A DNA stretch of 64,000 nt from Galbula dea (GCA_013399015.1 VWZX01007386.1:558001-622000); one strand, 5' to 3'. Positions 1-12,323 are shown, numbered from the stretch's first letter. Numbers and translations: made by a program. Notes: generated from the sequence alone by a model not told the origin.

Positions 1-289
1 AGCACAAAGACAACAAGGGTGCTGGGAGGAGGATGGTTCAGACCAGAGCCGTAAGAACCCAAAAGACCCTCGGTAGGTTATTTGGAGCGCTGAGGTTGCT
101 ATCAGAGCTGCTGCCGTGGCTGGGGGTCCGGAGCGGCTGCAAGGAAGGAGATGGGAAACGAGCAGCAGGCAGGTACCTTGCCTTTCGTTCTTCTGCCTTC
201 CCTCCGTGACAGGCCATAAAAGTCACGAGGCGCCAGCCAGCAGAGCAAGGAGAAAAACAACAAGGTGTCCAGAGTTCAAGTACAGCCCT

Positions 290-1260
290 GAGATTTCCGG
301 GCCCCGGCCACGGGCGGCCCGGCTGGAGCAAAAACCCCAGCGAACACCGTGGGATCTCGCTCCCTGCGTGGGAGGCACCATTTCTGCGGGAAGAGGCTCC
401 GGCTGTTGGCAGCTGAGCCTGGGACCGGGCCTGTGCTCCGGGCCCTACCTGCTGCCAGCAGCAGGAGGTGCAGCGGGGGAGGGGGACAGGCGCTGCTGGC
501 GGGGCGCGGAGCCTCGGCGTCCCGCACAGGCCTCCGCGAAGACTGCGGCTCCCCGGGGCCTGCCCCGGCTCCGGCGGAGAGGCGCCCCCGTCGCCGCCCC
601 CTCCGGAGGCAGCGGCCCGCCTGGGCTTNTTCCCCGGAGATCCCTCCTCCCTGTCCCCCCTCGGGTCCTAAAATGGTGGAGCCCTCCCTCCCCTTCCTCC
701 CCCGCCCCGCTCCCCGAGCCCGCTCGCTGCCCCGGCCCCGGGGGCAGCCGCCCCTCCCGGCCGGCCCGGGCTCCGTAAGGATCCGAAGCCAGGCCCGCGC
801 CTCACCCCACCTCTCCCGGGAACACGGGCAACCCCGCTCCCACCGGGCCGCACCGCCCCCGCCGGCCACCCTTACCTGCGCCCGCCTCACATCGCTGGGC
901 CGGGGCTAGCGCTACTCCCCCCAACGGCACTCGCTGCCTCCGCGGCCCCCCTCTCTCAACAACCGCCCGTCGTCTCCCCGCCGCCCGCGGGGCCGCAGGT
1001 ATGTCATGAGTGCCGAGGCTCCCAGGTGAGCCGGGCACACCTACAGGAAGGCAGGCGGGCCGCCCTGATTGGCGTGCGGGGCGCAGCTCGGCCGGCAGCG
1101 GGCCGCGTTCCGACGGCGCGGGGCAGGGCAGAGCGCAGCCGCCGCCGAAGGACCAGTGCGGGACCTGTTCCCGGCTCCTGTCTTCAGCTCCTGTCCCAGG
1201 ATCCTGTCCCCGGATCCTGTCCCCGGCTTCCGTCCTTCTTGTGTCGCAGCCTCCCGCGCC
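290..1260. promoter_or_regulatory. CpG island with splice donors on both strands
   Basis: This segment is very rich in G+C and CpG compared with the AT-rich flanks, as expected of an unmethylated vertebrate promoter. On the minus strand there is a strong donor (CGCAG then GTAAGG) with the exon ending at 876. On the plus strand there are donors CAG then GTATGT (exon ending at 998) and CAG then GTGAGC (exon ending at 1024). Either strand could therefore carry a first exon. I found no open frame resembling a known protein and no matching downstream exon on either side. A TSS cannot be assigned. One ambiguous base lies at 629. The island is confident; the direction of transcription is not. Confidence 0.7.
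1164..1228 (+). repeat. 13-bp minisatellite, five units
   Basis: Five consecutive 13-base units begin with CCTGT (consensus CCTGTCCCCGGCT). The second unit is the most diverged and the last three are nearly identical. The array sits at the right edge of the CpG island. Confidence 0.85.
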
Positions 1261-1299
1261 CCCCGAATCCGTCCGAAAGTCAGGTATTTTGCTTTGCCT

Positions 1300-3014
1300 A
1301 GTTTTTTTTCTTCTCTCTTTTTTTTTTTTTCCTTCTTGTGTTTGAACTTTTCTAATTGCCGGGGTTTTAAGGAAAAGTGTCGGTAGAGTCGTCCTTGCTA
1401 CACGTTGTGAGGCTGTGCTTCTGCAGCAGCAGACCTCAGAGGTGCCAAGATTATGTCCGAGATTGTCAAATAAGTGTTAATTAATTAAACATCTGGATGC
1501 AGAAGAAATTGAGCAGGATGTCGGTAGAAGAACTCTGTAGGTTGTATTAAAAATCTGAACCCACAGCTACCATTCTGGGGCATCCTATCTGCCCTAGGTA
1601 CACAGATAAATATACACTGAAGAGCTTTTTCTGGGTGCTGTGCTTGGCTGTGGACTGCAAAGGGACAGTATATCAGTTCCTAATAAAGGAAATTCTGTCC
1701 CTGTGTCCCAGCTTGACTGTAGCAAAAGGTGCAGACAGTCTGTAGGGAGACTTCCCCCATGCAGGAGAATGGAACAGAGGCTGGCAGAGAAAAAGCATAA
1801 GTAAAGGGAAAGAAGAAAGGGGGAGGATGTCTGGATACCAGACAACGTGTGTTTGGGAGTAGCAGGGCAAAGGGAAACCCTGACCCAGCTGATTATTGTG
1901 ATCATAAAAGAAGGAGCAAATTCAGAAAATTCGGGGTTTTCATTCAATGACAAAATAAACAGAGTAGGTTGCTTGGTTCTGCAATGCCCCAGTTTTATTT
2001 TTTGCAGCATAGATGCCTTGATTTGCTTAAAGAAGTACAGGATTTATGTGAGAATGCACTTTACCACAGTATAGGTCTTTGTTCACAAAGAATGCAAGGT
2101 GAGCGAGGAATTATTCTAGACAGGTGACTACAATATGCACCAAAGAGTTCAGCAAAAGAGAAGGAGGAGTTTGTCCTAACCACTGGATAAATCCTGTGCC
2201 CCACACCCAGACAATCCTCAACTCTCCCTTCTCTGCCAAGCTTCCTAGGCAGGAAAAATCCCTCTAGAAGTGTGGCACACTGAAAGCTTTACCCAGCCAG
2301 CAACAAAATCAGACTTACACTTGCTACTGCTTTCTGATTCAATTAGTGCTTTTATTCTTTTGAGTGGATGAATTATTTGATCATAGTGGATCAGCTTCCA
2401 CAACTGACATTCCTATTCTACATCACTGTGTTTACAGTCTTCTGAGAGGACAGAGACTCTTCCAATTCCCACAAGACAAGAGACTAGGGAAATCAACTCT
2501 GGATCATGTCCCAGAGGTTTGAGCACCAGCTTAAGAGACACATTACATAAATAGCCAATTCCTCTTCTTACTGCATTTTGTAAGTTCCCAGCAGCTGGCA
2601 GTGGGCTGGAGTTTGGCAACCTGACTGGAAAACGGCACCTCTGTAATCCAGAAAAGGACAACTCATTGTCTAAGAAAGGCTTAACCTTTACCCCTCTTCT
2701 TGGCACCTCCAGCAGCTGCAGAGGCAGTTTTCTATTTGCTTTTGTGAATCATATCCTGAGGTACCTTGCTTTCCCCGCCTGTTGCACAGAAAGTTTGAGT
2801 GCCTAATTTCTCTTCATGCATTAGACAGGGTGAAGAAGTGCCTGAAAATCACAATGTGCAGCTCTTGGCATCACATTATCCCTATCCTTCTGTGGGCCAA
2901 GCTCTCCTTCCCTAACTTGGCTCCTAAATTCTGTGTGGACTCATGCAAAATGTATGCCCTGCCATTCAGGTAGTTCTGCAAGGAGGAAAGGTGAATGAAG
3001 AATAGGTGGGCAAT
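1300..3014. other. Non-coding interval, nothing recognised
   Basis: A T-rich stretch at about 1310-1330 leads into AT-rich unique sequence. Frames are short and resemble no protein family. No repeat family is recognised by eye. It could be intron if the CpG island starts a plus-strand gene. Confidence 0.5.
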
Positions 3015-3225
3015 AAAATTGCTGAGGCTGGCCAGCAGCTCTGGAGACCATCAAGCCCAACCCCCAGCACAGAGCAGGGTGAGATGAGCAGGCTGCCCAG
3101 GACTGTGTCCAGTTGTGGTTTTACTATTTCCACAGGTGGAGACTCCAAGGAGTCTATGGGCAAACTGGGCCAGTTTAACCATCCTCAGTGTAAAAGAAAA
3201 GGGTTTCTTATGTTTAAAACATCTG
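3015..3225 (-). mobile_element. CR1 LINE fragment, 3' region
   Basis: Read on the plus strand, the segment carries the reverse complement of the CR1 3' region: a block like ATCAAGCCCAACCCCCAGC, then AGGCTGCCCAGGACTGTGTC, then GGTGGAGACTCC and a GGCCAGTTTAACCATCCTC block. The order matches the avian CR1 3' untranslated region on the minus strand. It is 5'-truncated and diverged. Boundaries are approximate. Confidence 0.75.
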
Positions 3226-4920
3226 CACATCTGGAGCACTGCTCAGTATGAGCAGGACTGGTCCTATCCCATGCTAAGAATGCCCACCAGCTGCTTCTTT
3301 AGGAAGGTGAGCTATAGTGAATCAGTGGTTTTTGGCTAGTACATCCCACAGTGTAAGGGTCCTCTCCTGGCAAGTTGAAAGCTAGCATTAGTGGGAAGCA
3401 GGACGAAGAGCAGTATAGAGGTGGCCCAGGTATATTTGGCTTCATTGTCTCCTATCTCATCCCACTGAGCTGGGCTGTGACCAACTGTGCTGAGTACCCA
3501 GTGTGTCCCATTTCCTCTCCAAGGAAATACTCGTGCTCCAAACAGGCCCAGCAGTGCCAGGAGCAGGGTTCTCCTCTACCCTGATCTGCTCCTGCTTCCT
3601 GCAGTGTCCTGTACTATCTAAGCACACCATGACCTCAGAAGGCTGAGCGGCACTTCGGACACTAACCTCCCACTCAGACATCCTCCTTGTAAACATCCTG
3701 TCCAGCTAAAGTCCTGTGTTGTCCCATCCTTGCTGCTCCATAGCAGGCAGTATTCTGTGTTTAACTACTACTATATGCAAGCACATCATTGTAAGTGTAA
3801 TAAGCCAGGCAGAAAGCAGGACAGAACCTGGCAGTTTCAGTAACTCTTAGTTAAGCTGCTGACATGTCAGAAGTACTGTGTGTGGTGGTGATGTCTAAAG
3901 GTCTTCTTAAAAGTAACTGAAATCATATACTTGAGCCCTCAGTCCTTAGAAAACCAAGTAACTTCCCTGAACATGCTTACTAGCTGTACCTTCCTCCAAG
4001 CAGATGCAAACCTCTGTACTTGGCAAGAAAAACCACAGCAGGGATGGAAAGGAACAGAACAGTGAGCTTGGAAACTGAACCAAAGTGAGTTTATACAAGC
4101 AGCAAGTAAAACACCCATCCCCAGTGAGTCAGGTCCTGGCTGTTTCCTTCATTTCCTCCAAGGCTTGCTGTGAACATCCAGTAGTAATGGTCCTTCTGGA
4201 ATTCAGTCACCTCCTTTCCTGCCCCTTATTTACAGCTTGATCTCAGCAGTTAGCAGAGTTCAAGCATCCAGCACTGCATTTCCACAGGCCCCTCTCCAGC
4301 ACACCAAGAGAAGTGCACTCTCCCAGACTTCAGCTCAGCTTTTGTACTACAGGTCTCATACTCTTATTGGATTTGTATCCGATAAGAATGCAGTGGAATA
4401 TTAAGCTGTTTCAGTGTGCAAACTGTCTCTTAGAGCCTCCCCAGTTTAGATTAAGGTGTATCTCATGCTCTGATTTCCCCACAAAACAACAGCTAGGAAA
4501 GAACAGGTGGGAAGATGACATTCAGGAGCATTCCCCTGTGCTTGAAACAGTCTATTGCTGCCTCTGCCTTAATGCCATCCTGCCTACCCCTGCTTACTCA
4601 GATACCACTGTGCTAGGAAGCTACTTCTTCCTAGCTGAGATCCTCATAAGATAATGTCCATCTAAGTGTTGTTGCTTGTGGTGTAGGTCAGTAGTAATGA
4701 CTCAGGCCAGCTTTTAACTTTCCTTCCTCTTGTTGGCTAGACACAAAATACAGCCCACAACAAAATTAATCTGCCCCATGCACCAATAAGGATGATTCCC
4801 TGTTAATTTACAAAGTTACAAAGTCCCTGGCTTGTATTAAGAGGCTTTTAAATGGCTGTCAAATCAAGCTAAATGCCATTCAAGAGTTCATAAATTCAGA
4901 ATTCTCCCTGCAACCTGATT

Positions 4921-4962
4921 TGGGGTGTTTGTTTTGGCTTTTTGTTTGTTTGTTTTTGGTGG
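4921..4962 (+). repeat. G/T-rich low-complexity tract
   Basis: A run of T blocks separated by G or GG, including TTTGTTTGTTTG. It is one of several similar tracts in the window (also near 13.4, 23.8, 27.1 and 30.9 kb). Confidence 0.7.
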
Positions 4963-5132
4963 CTATAATTGCACATAGTAGTGTAATTTCTAATGAAAAG
5001 AACTATAATTTTTCACCAGCATAGTTCTTGCAGAGGAGGACGAACAAAGCTGAAATGTGCTTGCTTCCCCGTTCAGCATCTCTGCAGGAGACGCCTTCAG
5101 GTGGAGCTTTGCAAGCTCTATATGTAGTAATG

Positions 5133-5148
5133 TAGTGCCCCCTGTTGG
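5133..5148 (-). promoter_or_regulatory. Putative CTCF binding site
   Basis: The plus strand reads TAGTGCCCCCTGTTGG. Its reverse complement, CCAACAGGGGGCACTA, matches the CTCF core CCASYAGRKGGCRS at every position but one (A for S at position 4). It lies in a pocket with more G+C than its surroundings, between the left CpG island and the zinc-finger genes. Occupancy is inference; a single-motif match is only suggestive. Confidence 0.45.
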
Positions 5149-6481
5149 GAAGCTGCTCCCGAAGCTGCCTCCTGCCTGCCTCCGGGTGAGGTAACGTTAA
5201 CACCAACACCATACTGTCATTAGTAAAGTCTGTCTAGCGTCACAGCAGCAGGTTTAAAAATCAACTTACCTTTTCCTCCCTCAGATATTTTTTGTTGGGC
5301 ACAGACAAGCAGTTGCACTGGATTTCTACTAAGGCTTTCTGTGAGAGTGTTTAAGAAAGATCTGCAGTTTTATTATAGTTTCAGATTTAGAACATAAAAT
5401 CTGTGGTTTTAGCTCCAGAAGGAAGCAAGAACCCCTCAGTCTTCTCCAGGCACACAAGTCAAGCTGGCTTATGTCATCAGGGAGATATGTGAGGCTGCAG
5501 ACTGGCTGTTCACTCCATGTCTGTAGATAGTGGAGATCAGCTTTAGCCCAAAGAAACAGTTCCTAGTCTTCATCCATAACAAGGGGGGTTGCTGGGTACA
5601 GGAAGCAAACCCTACTGCCTGGGATACCTTCTCCTTTTGGCCTTTTATCTCCCACCCTGTCCTGCCATCCTCAGCATTCAATCCTAACCATACATCAATG
5701 AACCCTCATTCTACTCCAAAAATTGCAATGAGATTAATGCTATAGTTCTCCCAAACACCTGCATTGTATTGGCATAAGAAAAAGTAACTTGGCAGGGTCT
5801 ACCTATCAGCTCCAGTCACAGATATCTTCTGTGGTCCAAAACCCTTATTCCAGTTCAATTCTCATCTAGTTTCTGGTTCTTAATATTGATGACCTTGTTA
5901 GGCCTTGAAAACACATCTTCTTTTCTGGCCCATGTAACACAAGACCAAAACCCAGCTAGGCCACCCACAGGGGCTTTCCTGAAGGCTCTCAACTTAACAT
6001 GAATCCTATAATGGTTCCCAAATTTAATAACTGAAAAGTGAGCACATGTTCCTGAAATGCCCTTTGCAATGTTGGCCTGCTTTATACCAGGAGAGGATTC
6101 CCTGTGCTCCTCTGGAAAATGAAACCTTTTCCACATGATGGCTTGTATAGACAGATAGAAGCTTGCAGAGAAATACGACCCTGGGCACAGTGGTGGGGAA
6201 GTGTTATTTGTCTGGAGCTGTGATGCTATTGTTGGAAGGGCAGACTGAAGCTGGATTGTTTCATGTGAGCAAAGGCACATTACTCATGAAGTAAGCTTTT
6301 GTCCTTAACTCACAAAAAGGGCCTTTTTGTGCTTCACACTATGTGATATTTTTGGTTTTCTTTGCATTTAATTAAGAATGGGACAAGCATAATACTGTGA
6401 GGAAAGAATAAAAGCAGAATAACCCTAGAAAAAATAGGGTTTCTATCTTAAGAAAAAGTAGTTGGTACATTAAATTAGAGC

Positions 6482-6550
6482 CTTAGATTGTAAACTGTCT
6501 GAGGTAGGGACCACATCCTTGTCCTGTGCTTATGGTGCCTTTGTCACAGT
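6482..6550 (+). mobile_element. Ancient L2/MIR-like LINE/SINE tail fragment
   Basis: The block TTAGATTGTAAACTGTCTGA followed by GGTAGGGACCACATCCTTGT resembles the conserved 3' tail shared by old amniote L2-type elements (AGATTGTAAGCTC...GGGCAGGGAC...). It is very diverged and short, so assignment is tentative. Confidence 0.4.
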
Positions 6551-7831
6551 GAGAGCCTCTTCTGTCTCTCCTGAAATTAACACATCCCCTGGGATGGTTG
6601 AGTTGCATCTGAGACAATAAAGAAACAAAGACCAAAAAGTTGTTTAAAGGTTAGCTTGCCACAACTGTAAGTCAGTGGATATGAGATGTTGGTATTTGAC
6701 TTCTGTCAAGGGATAGAAAGTGAAGAAAACAAACCCCATAAGGCCTTGTATAGTCTAGGATCTGAATTTCTTACAGGCTACAGCTAACAGTGGCTAGTGA
6801 AGTGCAAATAATGGCTTACAATAAGTTTAGAATATGCCATTCTATGCTTTCTCAGAACAGAACAATGATAAAGTTATCTTCTTTCTAGTTTGGTTCTCCA
6901 GATGCCCAAGATAAATACCAACCCAGCACCCAGGTAGTTCTCTTAACATCCCACAGACACTATTTGCTATCCTATTGACTCACCCCACCCTTTGTTTACC
7001 TCTTCTGTTTCTCTCTCAGTGCTTCAAGGTTCTCCCTTCTCTGGACCTCCTCCTTCTTCATCAGTGATTTTCAAGGCCCATCATCTTAGCAGAGCACATA
7101 CATCAATCATTGTTACCCCACTGTACTGGAGCATTGACAGGTTGTGCCTCATATTCTCTGCAAGACTCCCAACAGTGGCTTGTGCATCTTTGCCTTTATC
7201 CCATCTGTGGCACAGAAGTGCATGCCTGCCCTGCAGCACTCACAGTAACAATGCTCCATTAAGGTGTTGATTTCTTGCTGAAGTGAATTCATTGATACTG
7301 AGTAAGGGATAAATCCTGGCTCCATCTCTTCCCACAAGTAGCACAGAGAGAAGGCTTCCCTCCAGTGTGAACTCAGCTGATGTTGATTCGGTTCCCATCA
7401 AAAACTTTTCCACAGTCACAGCATCTAGAGGTTTTCTTTCCTATCTGGGCTGTCTGTTATTGAATATAAAAGTCAAAATGGTTATGTTGCTTATGTTCAT
7501 TTGCATATGAATTTTTATTTGATGGGTCTCCTTATTTTCATCTAGGGCAACATCAGCAGTAGGTGGAATAGAGAGGGGAAAAAACCATCAGATATGATTC
7601 CTCCCCCAAACACCACATCAAGAACCAATAGTAGGGTTTTTTACCTGAATGCTAAGCATTTTTGTTTATCACCCATACATTGAACAACCCATGACATGGA
7701 TGGATTCATTTTATTTCATTTTTGAAAAGGTTAGATGGACCTATGCTTTCCAAAGGCTGAGAAGTAGCATGGCAGTGCAACCTCTACTGAGAGAGCACAG
7801 CAACGTTTGCCTAAGTTCTTGCAGCTTCCAG
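6551..7831. other. Non-coding interval, nothing recognised
   Basis: AT-rich sequence with only short frames. No splice-bounded exon or repeat family is recognised. Confidence 0.45.
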
Positions 7832-8195
7832 TGAAGTTCTAAGGTTTCACAACCTCCCTAGGTAAACTATTCCAGCATTGCCTTGCTCAGAGAAAGTTTT
7901 TGCAACACCTAACCTTTTTCTTTTTTCCTTTCTTCTTTTCTTTCCTGACAATTAAGCCTATTAGATCTTATCTTTGTCCTTCCAGCAATGTAATCACTGC
8001 CTTTCTTAATAGCAACCTCTTATAGACTGCGAGTGTGTTACCATGTCCTGCCCTACTTTCAGCCTTCTCCTCTAGACTCAACAAACCCAGTTCTCCCACT
8101 TCTTCCCCAGAGACTGTTTTCCAAATCTCTTATCTGCTACTGTGCCCATGTTCCCTGCCTGGACCAAGCCAGGCTTCTTGCTGTTCCCCTGTGTG
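7832..8195 (-). mobile_element. Old, diverged CR1 fragment
   Basis: On the plus strand the segment runs through reverse-complement CR1 landmarks in order: a GGTAAACTATTCCAGCATTG block, a GAAAGTTTTTGCAACACCTA block, a GTGTGTTACCATGTCCTGCC block, and ACAAACCCAGTTCTCCC. This matches an older CR1 subfamily on the minus strand. A pyrimidine-rich expansion (about 7915-7945) interrupts it. Boundaries are approximate. Confidence 0.6.
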
Positions 8196-8535
8196 CTTTC
8201 AGTAGTGGCTTCTCGCTTCTCTCCATCTGTGCTCTGCCACCCTGCAGCCCCTAGCCTGAGTACCCCCTTCTCCAGCTCTGGTGGCTCACCTTCAGTGGGG
8301 GTTGGCTCAGATGCTTGCCAGGGCCAAGTGAGGATGCTGCGTGGGTGCAGAGGGCCCTGCTGGGCCAGGTGCTGGGAGCATGGATGCCAGGCCCCCAGGC
8401 CCTGCCGAGCGCAGGAGCTGGCATGTGCTGTTCACTCCCCTCCCAGACCTGCCAGGAAACCAGCATCCTGGCTTTCTGGGATTTGTCCTGTGTTCCCAGG
8501 TTTAGGAAAATCACCAACTCTCTCCTCAGGTGCTC
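8196..8535. other. G+C-richer non-coding block between two CR1 copies
   Basis: This block is CpG-poor but G+C-rich, with many CAGG/CCTG words. An open frame crosses it, but it resembles no protein family, so I treat it as non-coding. Confidence 0.4.
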
Positions 8536-8945
8536 TCAAATCATAGGATCACAGAACAGTTTGGGTCAGGAGGGTCTTTCAATATCATCTAGTCCAAACC
8601 ACCCAGCCATTGGCACACACATCTTTCACTAGATCAGATTGCTCAAAGCCCTCTCCAGCTTGACCTCAAACACTTCCAGTGGTGGGGCATCCACAACTTC
8701 TCTGGGTGATGTGTTCCATCCTCATCATAAAAATGTATTCTTTAGATCCAATCTAAACTTATCTTTTTCCAGTTTAAAGCAGTTGCCCCTTGTCCTGTCA
8801 TTACAGGCCTTGGTAAAAAGCCTCTCTCCATCTTTCTTTCAGTACTCCAAGGAGTTCTACAAGGTTGCAGTAAGGTCTCCTCACAGCCTTCTCTTCTTCA
8901 GGCTGAACAACCCTAACTCTCTCAGCGTTTCTTCATAGAAGTTAA
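8536..8945 (-). mobile_element. CR1 LINE fragment with intact 3' end
   Basis: The plus strand begins at AATCATAGGATCACAGAACA, the reverse complement of the CR1 3' terminus. It then runs through TCATCTAGTCCAAACCACCC, the GGGCATCCACAACTTCTCTG block, GCCCCTTGTCCTGTCATTAC and TCTTCTTCAGGCTGAACAAC. This is a 5'-truncated avian CR1 on the minus strand, the clearest and longest recent copy in the left half of the window. Confidence 0.9.
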
Positions 8946-11257
8946 TTAATTTCTGGTTAATTTCTAGTAATCTACTTCCCACCTTCTACAGGATGTGAAC
9001 ATCTCAGGAAATCTTAGGTAGGGCTACCAAAAACCAGGTGTAAGTCCTCTCCATCCTTTTAGAAGCACCATCTTTTAGGCTGAGTTGGAGTTACCTAGTC
9101 CCACAACTGGATTTTGGCAGTCCTTGTATCAACTCTTTCAGTGGACAGTGGTGGAAATATTGGTCATGTGCAATGTTACAGAACTAAATCCTTACAACCT
9201 AAAGACCCCAAACAGTATATAGTTAGCTTATTATTACCAATATTCCCATGAATACTTTCTTACAAAGGTAGCACATTCTGCTGTTGGTTATTTCAGCCTA
9301 AACAAAGAGACAAAAATTCCCAGCAGCCCTTTCCCCTGAAAACATCCTTAAGTCCCTCCCACCTTTCCAATATATTCACTGTCCCTACACCAAATATTTT
9401 GACCTGCTGCCTGGACAAGATGTTACCTAAACTGCCGAACAACATGGGTAAGGTCCAGTCTCTCTCTGCTGTAGATCCAGTCTGATCTCTGGCTATAGGA
9501 GCATGCTCATCTTTGATTCCTCTACATGCATTTTAAGTTTGATTGAAATGAGTTGGTTGGTTCTTAAGGGACTGACAGTGTGATAAAAAAGCCATATTCC
9601 CTAAAAAACTACAGATAAAGCTTCCATGAGTCTGTCAAAAGTATATCATGAAATTGCTTCTTGAACCTGGCTATACATATTTTCATAAAGATCAAATAAA
9701 GCTTTTGAACTGCCTTCTGATTTTGACACTTCTGTCTCATTCTGAATATATCTAAGGGGAAAGAAAATTCAGAATGAGCAGACTGACCTTATATTCACAT
9801 AGAAGAGGGAGTAGAAAAACACTTTAATTTTCTCCTCCTGCTTCATCCAAAAGCTCTTGGTTCTTGAGTGGAGGAGTGGGACAGAAGAGCTCTGCCTGCT
9901 TGCTACAGCAGCTTTCATTGGATGCTTTTCTTGAGTAAACTGGAAAAGGCCCAGGCAGAGCTTTTGCTCCCCTTCCATCAAGGACCTGCTCCTGTTGGGT
10001 AGCTCCTGCAGAAACTAGTGTACCTTTGAGGCAGACAGAGTGGGGGAAGACTGGGGCTGGTGTCTGTCTGCATCTTAATGGGTGCACTGTAGGTGTCTCC
10101 GTCTGACCCTTCACAGTCACTGGAGACATGGGCACTGTTAGGCAATTATTCATCTGACCTATTCTAGATGTCTACCCTAGGAGTAGGTGAATCCTGCCCT
10201 AGAAATGCTTCTTGAATATTGGAATAAGAGACTTTTCTTGCTTTGTTTGATGACTTATTTCCTGCTTGTTACAAACAAGATTTCTTACTTCTAAGTAATA
10301 TTTTTAATTTTTTTCATTGTTAATACAGAGTTAATCTTTGCTCAAGATGAAGACATGCTGCTAAGACATCTTTATCAGAGAGATGGGGTTTCCAAAAATC
10401 AGTAGTTTTACTCCTGTGATTTTGTAGTTTGTCTTCTGGAAGGGATGTGTAGGATAGAAATGACAATGTGTTAAGACCAAAGAAGACTGAAGCCCAGAGG
10501 GGCAAAAGATGAGCAAGTCAGAATCTGAAGCAAGGTAGTCAAGGAATACAGATGGTGTGGTTTCTGTAAAAAGCCTGTTTGTTCAGTTAGAGGGGAAGGG
10601 AATTTGTGTATGCATAGCTGAAGTTTAATTAACTGTACAAATGACTGTGCTTATACAAAAAGGCAAATTATTTGATTGGATAGACTATTCAATATCACCC
10701 TGTAATGGATATGAGAGAATATAGGGGTTATAGATTTTAGAGAGATATATTTTGGTAGACTCCATATCTAGGTGCATAAGGGGGCAGAGTTTGGTGGTGT
10801 TTTCTCTGCCTTCTTGCTTTTTCTTCCTTCTTACTTATTCAGTCAGCCTAGGATCATGCAAGGAGCAATGTGGGAAGTAGTTTAACTTGATGAGACATAC
10901 ATCTGAGCTCTAATTCATGTTCCTCTGTAAACATGGTTGTCTCCCAGCTGTAGGCCAGGTTTAGAGGTTCTTCATCACAGACATTTTATTCTCTCTATTG
11001 TATTTGCTTTCCCTCCCATTGAGCCCTTGTCTACAGCTACTAATGAGCTGCATTCATTGTTCTTTTTCTATGTGCTTCTATGAAAGCTGTATTTTAAAGT
11101 ACATGTCATATAAAATGTGGTTGTATAAACTGTGTTTATAAACTTTACTTTATGAAAAGGGTTATAGACTGAGGTATAAAAGACATTTAGTTGGGCTGAA
11201 GACAGGACTTAATTTACAATGGATAAAGGCATTGTTTTACTCAAACTAAGCAGCATG

Positions 11258-11357
11258 CAAGCTATTCAAGGAATGGCATTCATCTTTAATAAATATTTTA
11301 CATAAGACAAGTTATTCATGGAATGGCATTCATTTTTAATAAATGGTTTATGTAATG
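11258..11357 (+). repeat. 50-bp tandem duplication (copy pair 1)
   Basis: Two adjacent copies begin CAAGCTATTCAAGGAATGGC and CAAGTTATTCATGGAATGGC, exactly 50 bases apart. Each continues with CATTCAT, TTTAATAAAT and an AT-rich tail. The copies differ by a few substitutions, more towards the end. Confidence 0.85.
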
Positions 11358-12223
11358 CTGACCACTTGGGACTCCCAGGAATTAAAGATTTTATAACAGT
11401 GTGCTCTGTCATCTTCTTTTCCTTGATTTTGATCTCAGTGCTACAAAAGTGGCTGCAATATTGGGGTTTTTTTTTTAGTTCCAGACCTGCCTGAGGTTGC
11501 CAGTGTATTATCAGCTGCTGTGTAGTACATGAAAACCTATGAATAGATCTTTTCTTTGTGATCATTCATGTATTCCTCAGTTCTTGTTTTAACCTCTCCC
11601 CACCCTGAAAGGCAAAGAATAGTAAATGGAAAATCTGTGGTTTATTTGTAATGACTTCTATTTTGGAGGTTATGTGGTGCTATTTTAAAGTATCATGTAA
11701 TTGAGGGTACTGTCTGTGTTGCAGTAACTGATGGCAAGTCAGCCTGGTCCCTTCATTAGTTCAAACATCAGTCTTTGGCAGAAATGAATGTCAGAAGCCT
11801 GCTTATAAAGCTGTGAAGCCATTTCTCAGCTGTGCTGACACTTAGTCTTTGCTGAAGGTAGGTGTGGGGCATAGCAAGCTCTGGCCATGAGCAGCAGCAG
11901 ATGTTTTGCATACCTAGTCATGGTTTTAAATGTGCTTTTTACAATTATTTACAGGGAAATTCACTGTAAGAATGAATCAGGTCATTTGTATTTCATCTGA
12001 ACTAGAGCTGTGAAAGTTCAAATGACTGTGCAGGAGATAGGTTGCTTGGTTGACCTGGATCATCCAGGGCTATGTAGCTCTTCTGGGTAAAACACATCAT
12101 TGTGGTTACACCTTTTCTGGTATTTCTTCTTGCTGATGTAGAAAATCTGTATGTGCAATCATCTGGAAAATGCAAAGGCTTTAAAAATCTCTTAAATAAA
12201 ATGATTTATTTACAAATGTCAAC

Positions 12224-12323
12224 ATAAATATACATATTAGGTTAGAATACACATTAATATAAATAGTCTCCATGTAAATATACATATTAGGTTAGAATAC
12301 ATATGAATCTAAATACAAATGCC
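12224..12323 (+). repeat. 50-bp tandem duplication (copy pair 2)
   Basis: The block TAAATATACATATTAGGTTA followed by GAATACA occurs at 12225 and again at 12275, exactly 50 bases apart. The tail of each copy is more diverged. It is unrelated in sequence to the pair at 11258 but has the same period. Confidence 0.85.

Larger units (their letters stand above)
3226..6481. other. Non-coding interval
   Basis: Unique-looking sequence without a supportable exon. It contains a G/T-rich run at 4921-4962 and a CTCF-like motif at 5133-5148, which are listed separately. Open frames at 4313-4654 and 5855-6280 lack family resemblance or splice context and were not called. Confidence 0.5.

Noticed and set aside
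116..909. Long open frames on both strands in the left CpG island
   Set aside because: They overlap on both strands, are rich in Pro, Arg, Gly and Ala as expected of G+C-rich non-coding DNA, and match no family I recognise.
5855..6280. A 141-residue minus-strand frame
   Set aside because: No domain, no supporting splice or promoter context, and unremarkable composition; a frame of this length is expected by chance in 64 kb.
8142..8546. A 134-residue frame between two CR1 copies
   Set aside because: It starts inside an old CR1 and ends inside the next CR1; no recognisable domain.
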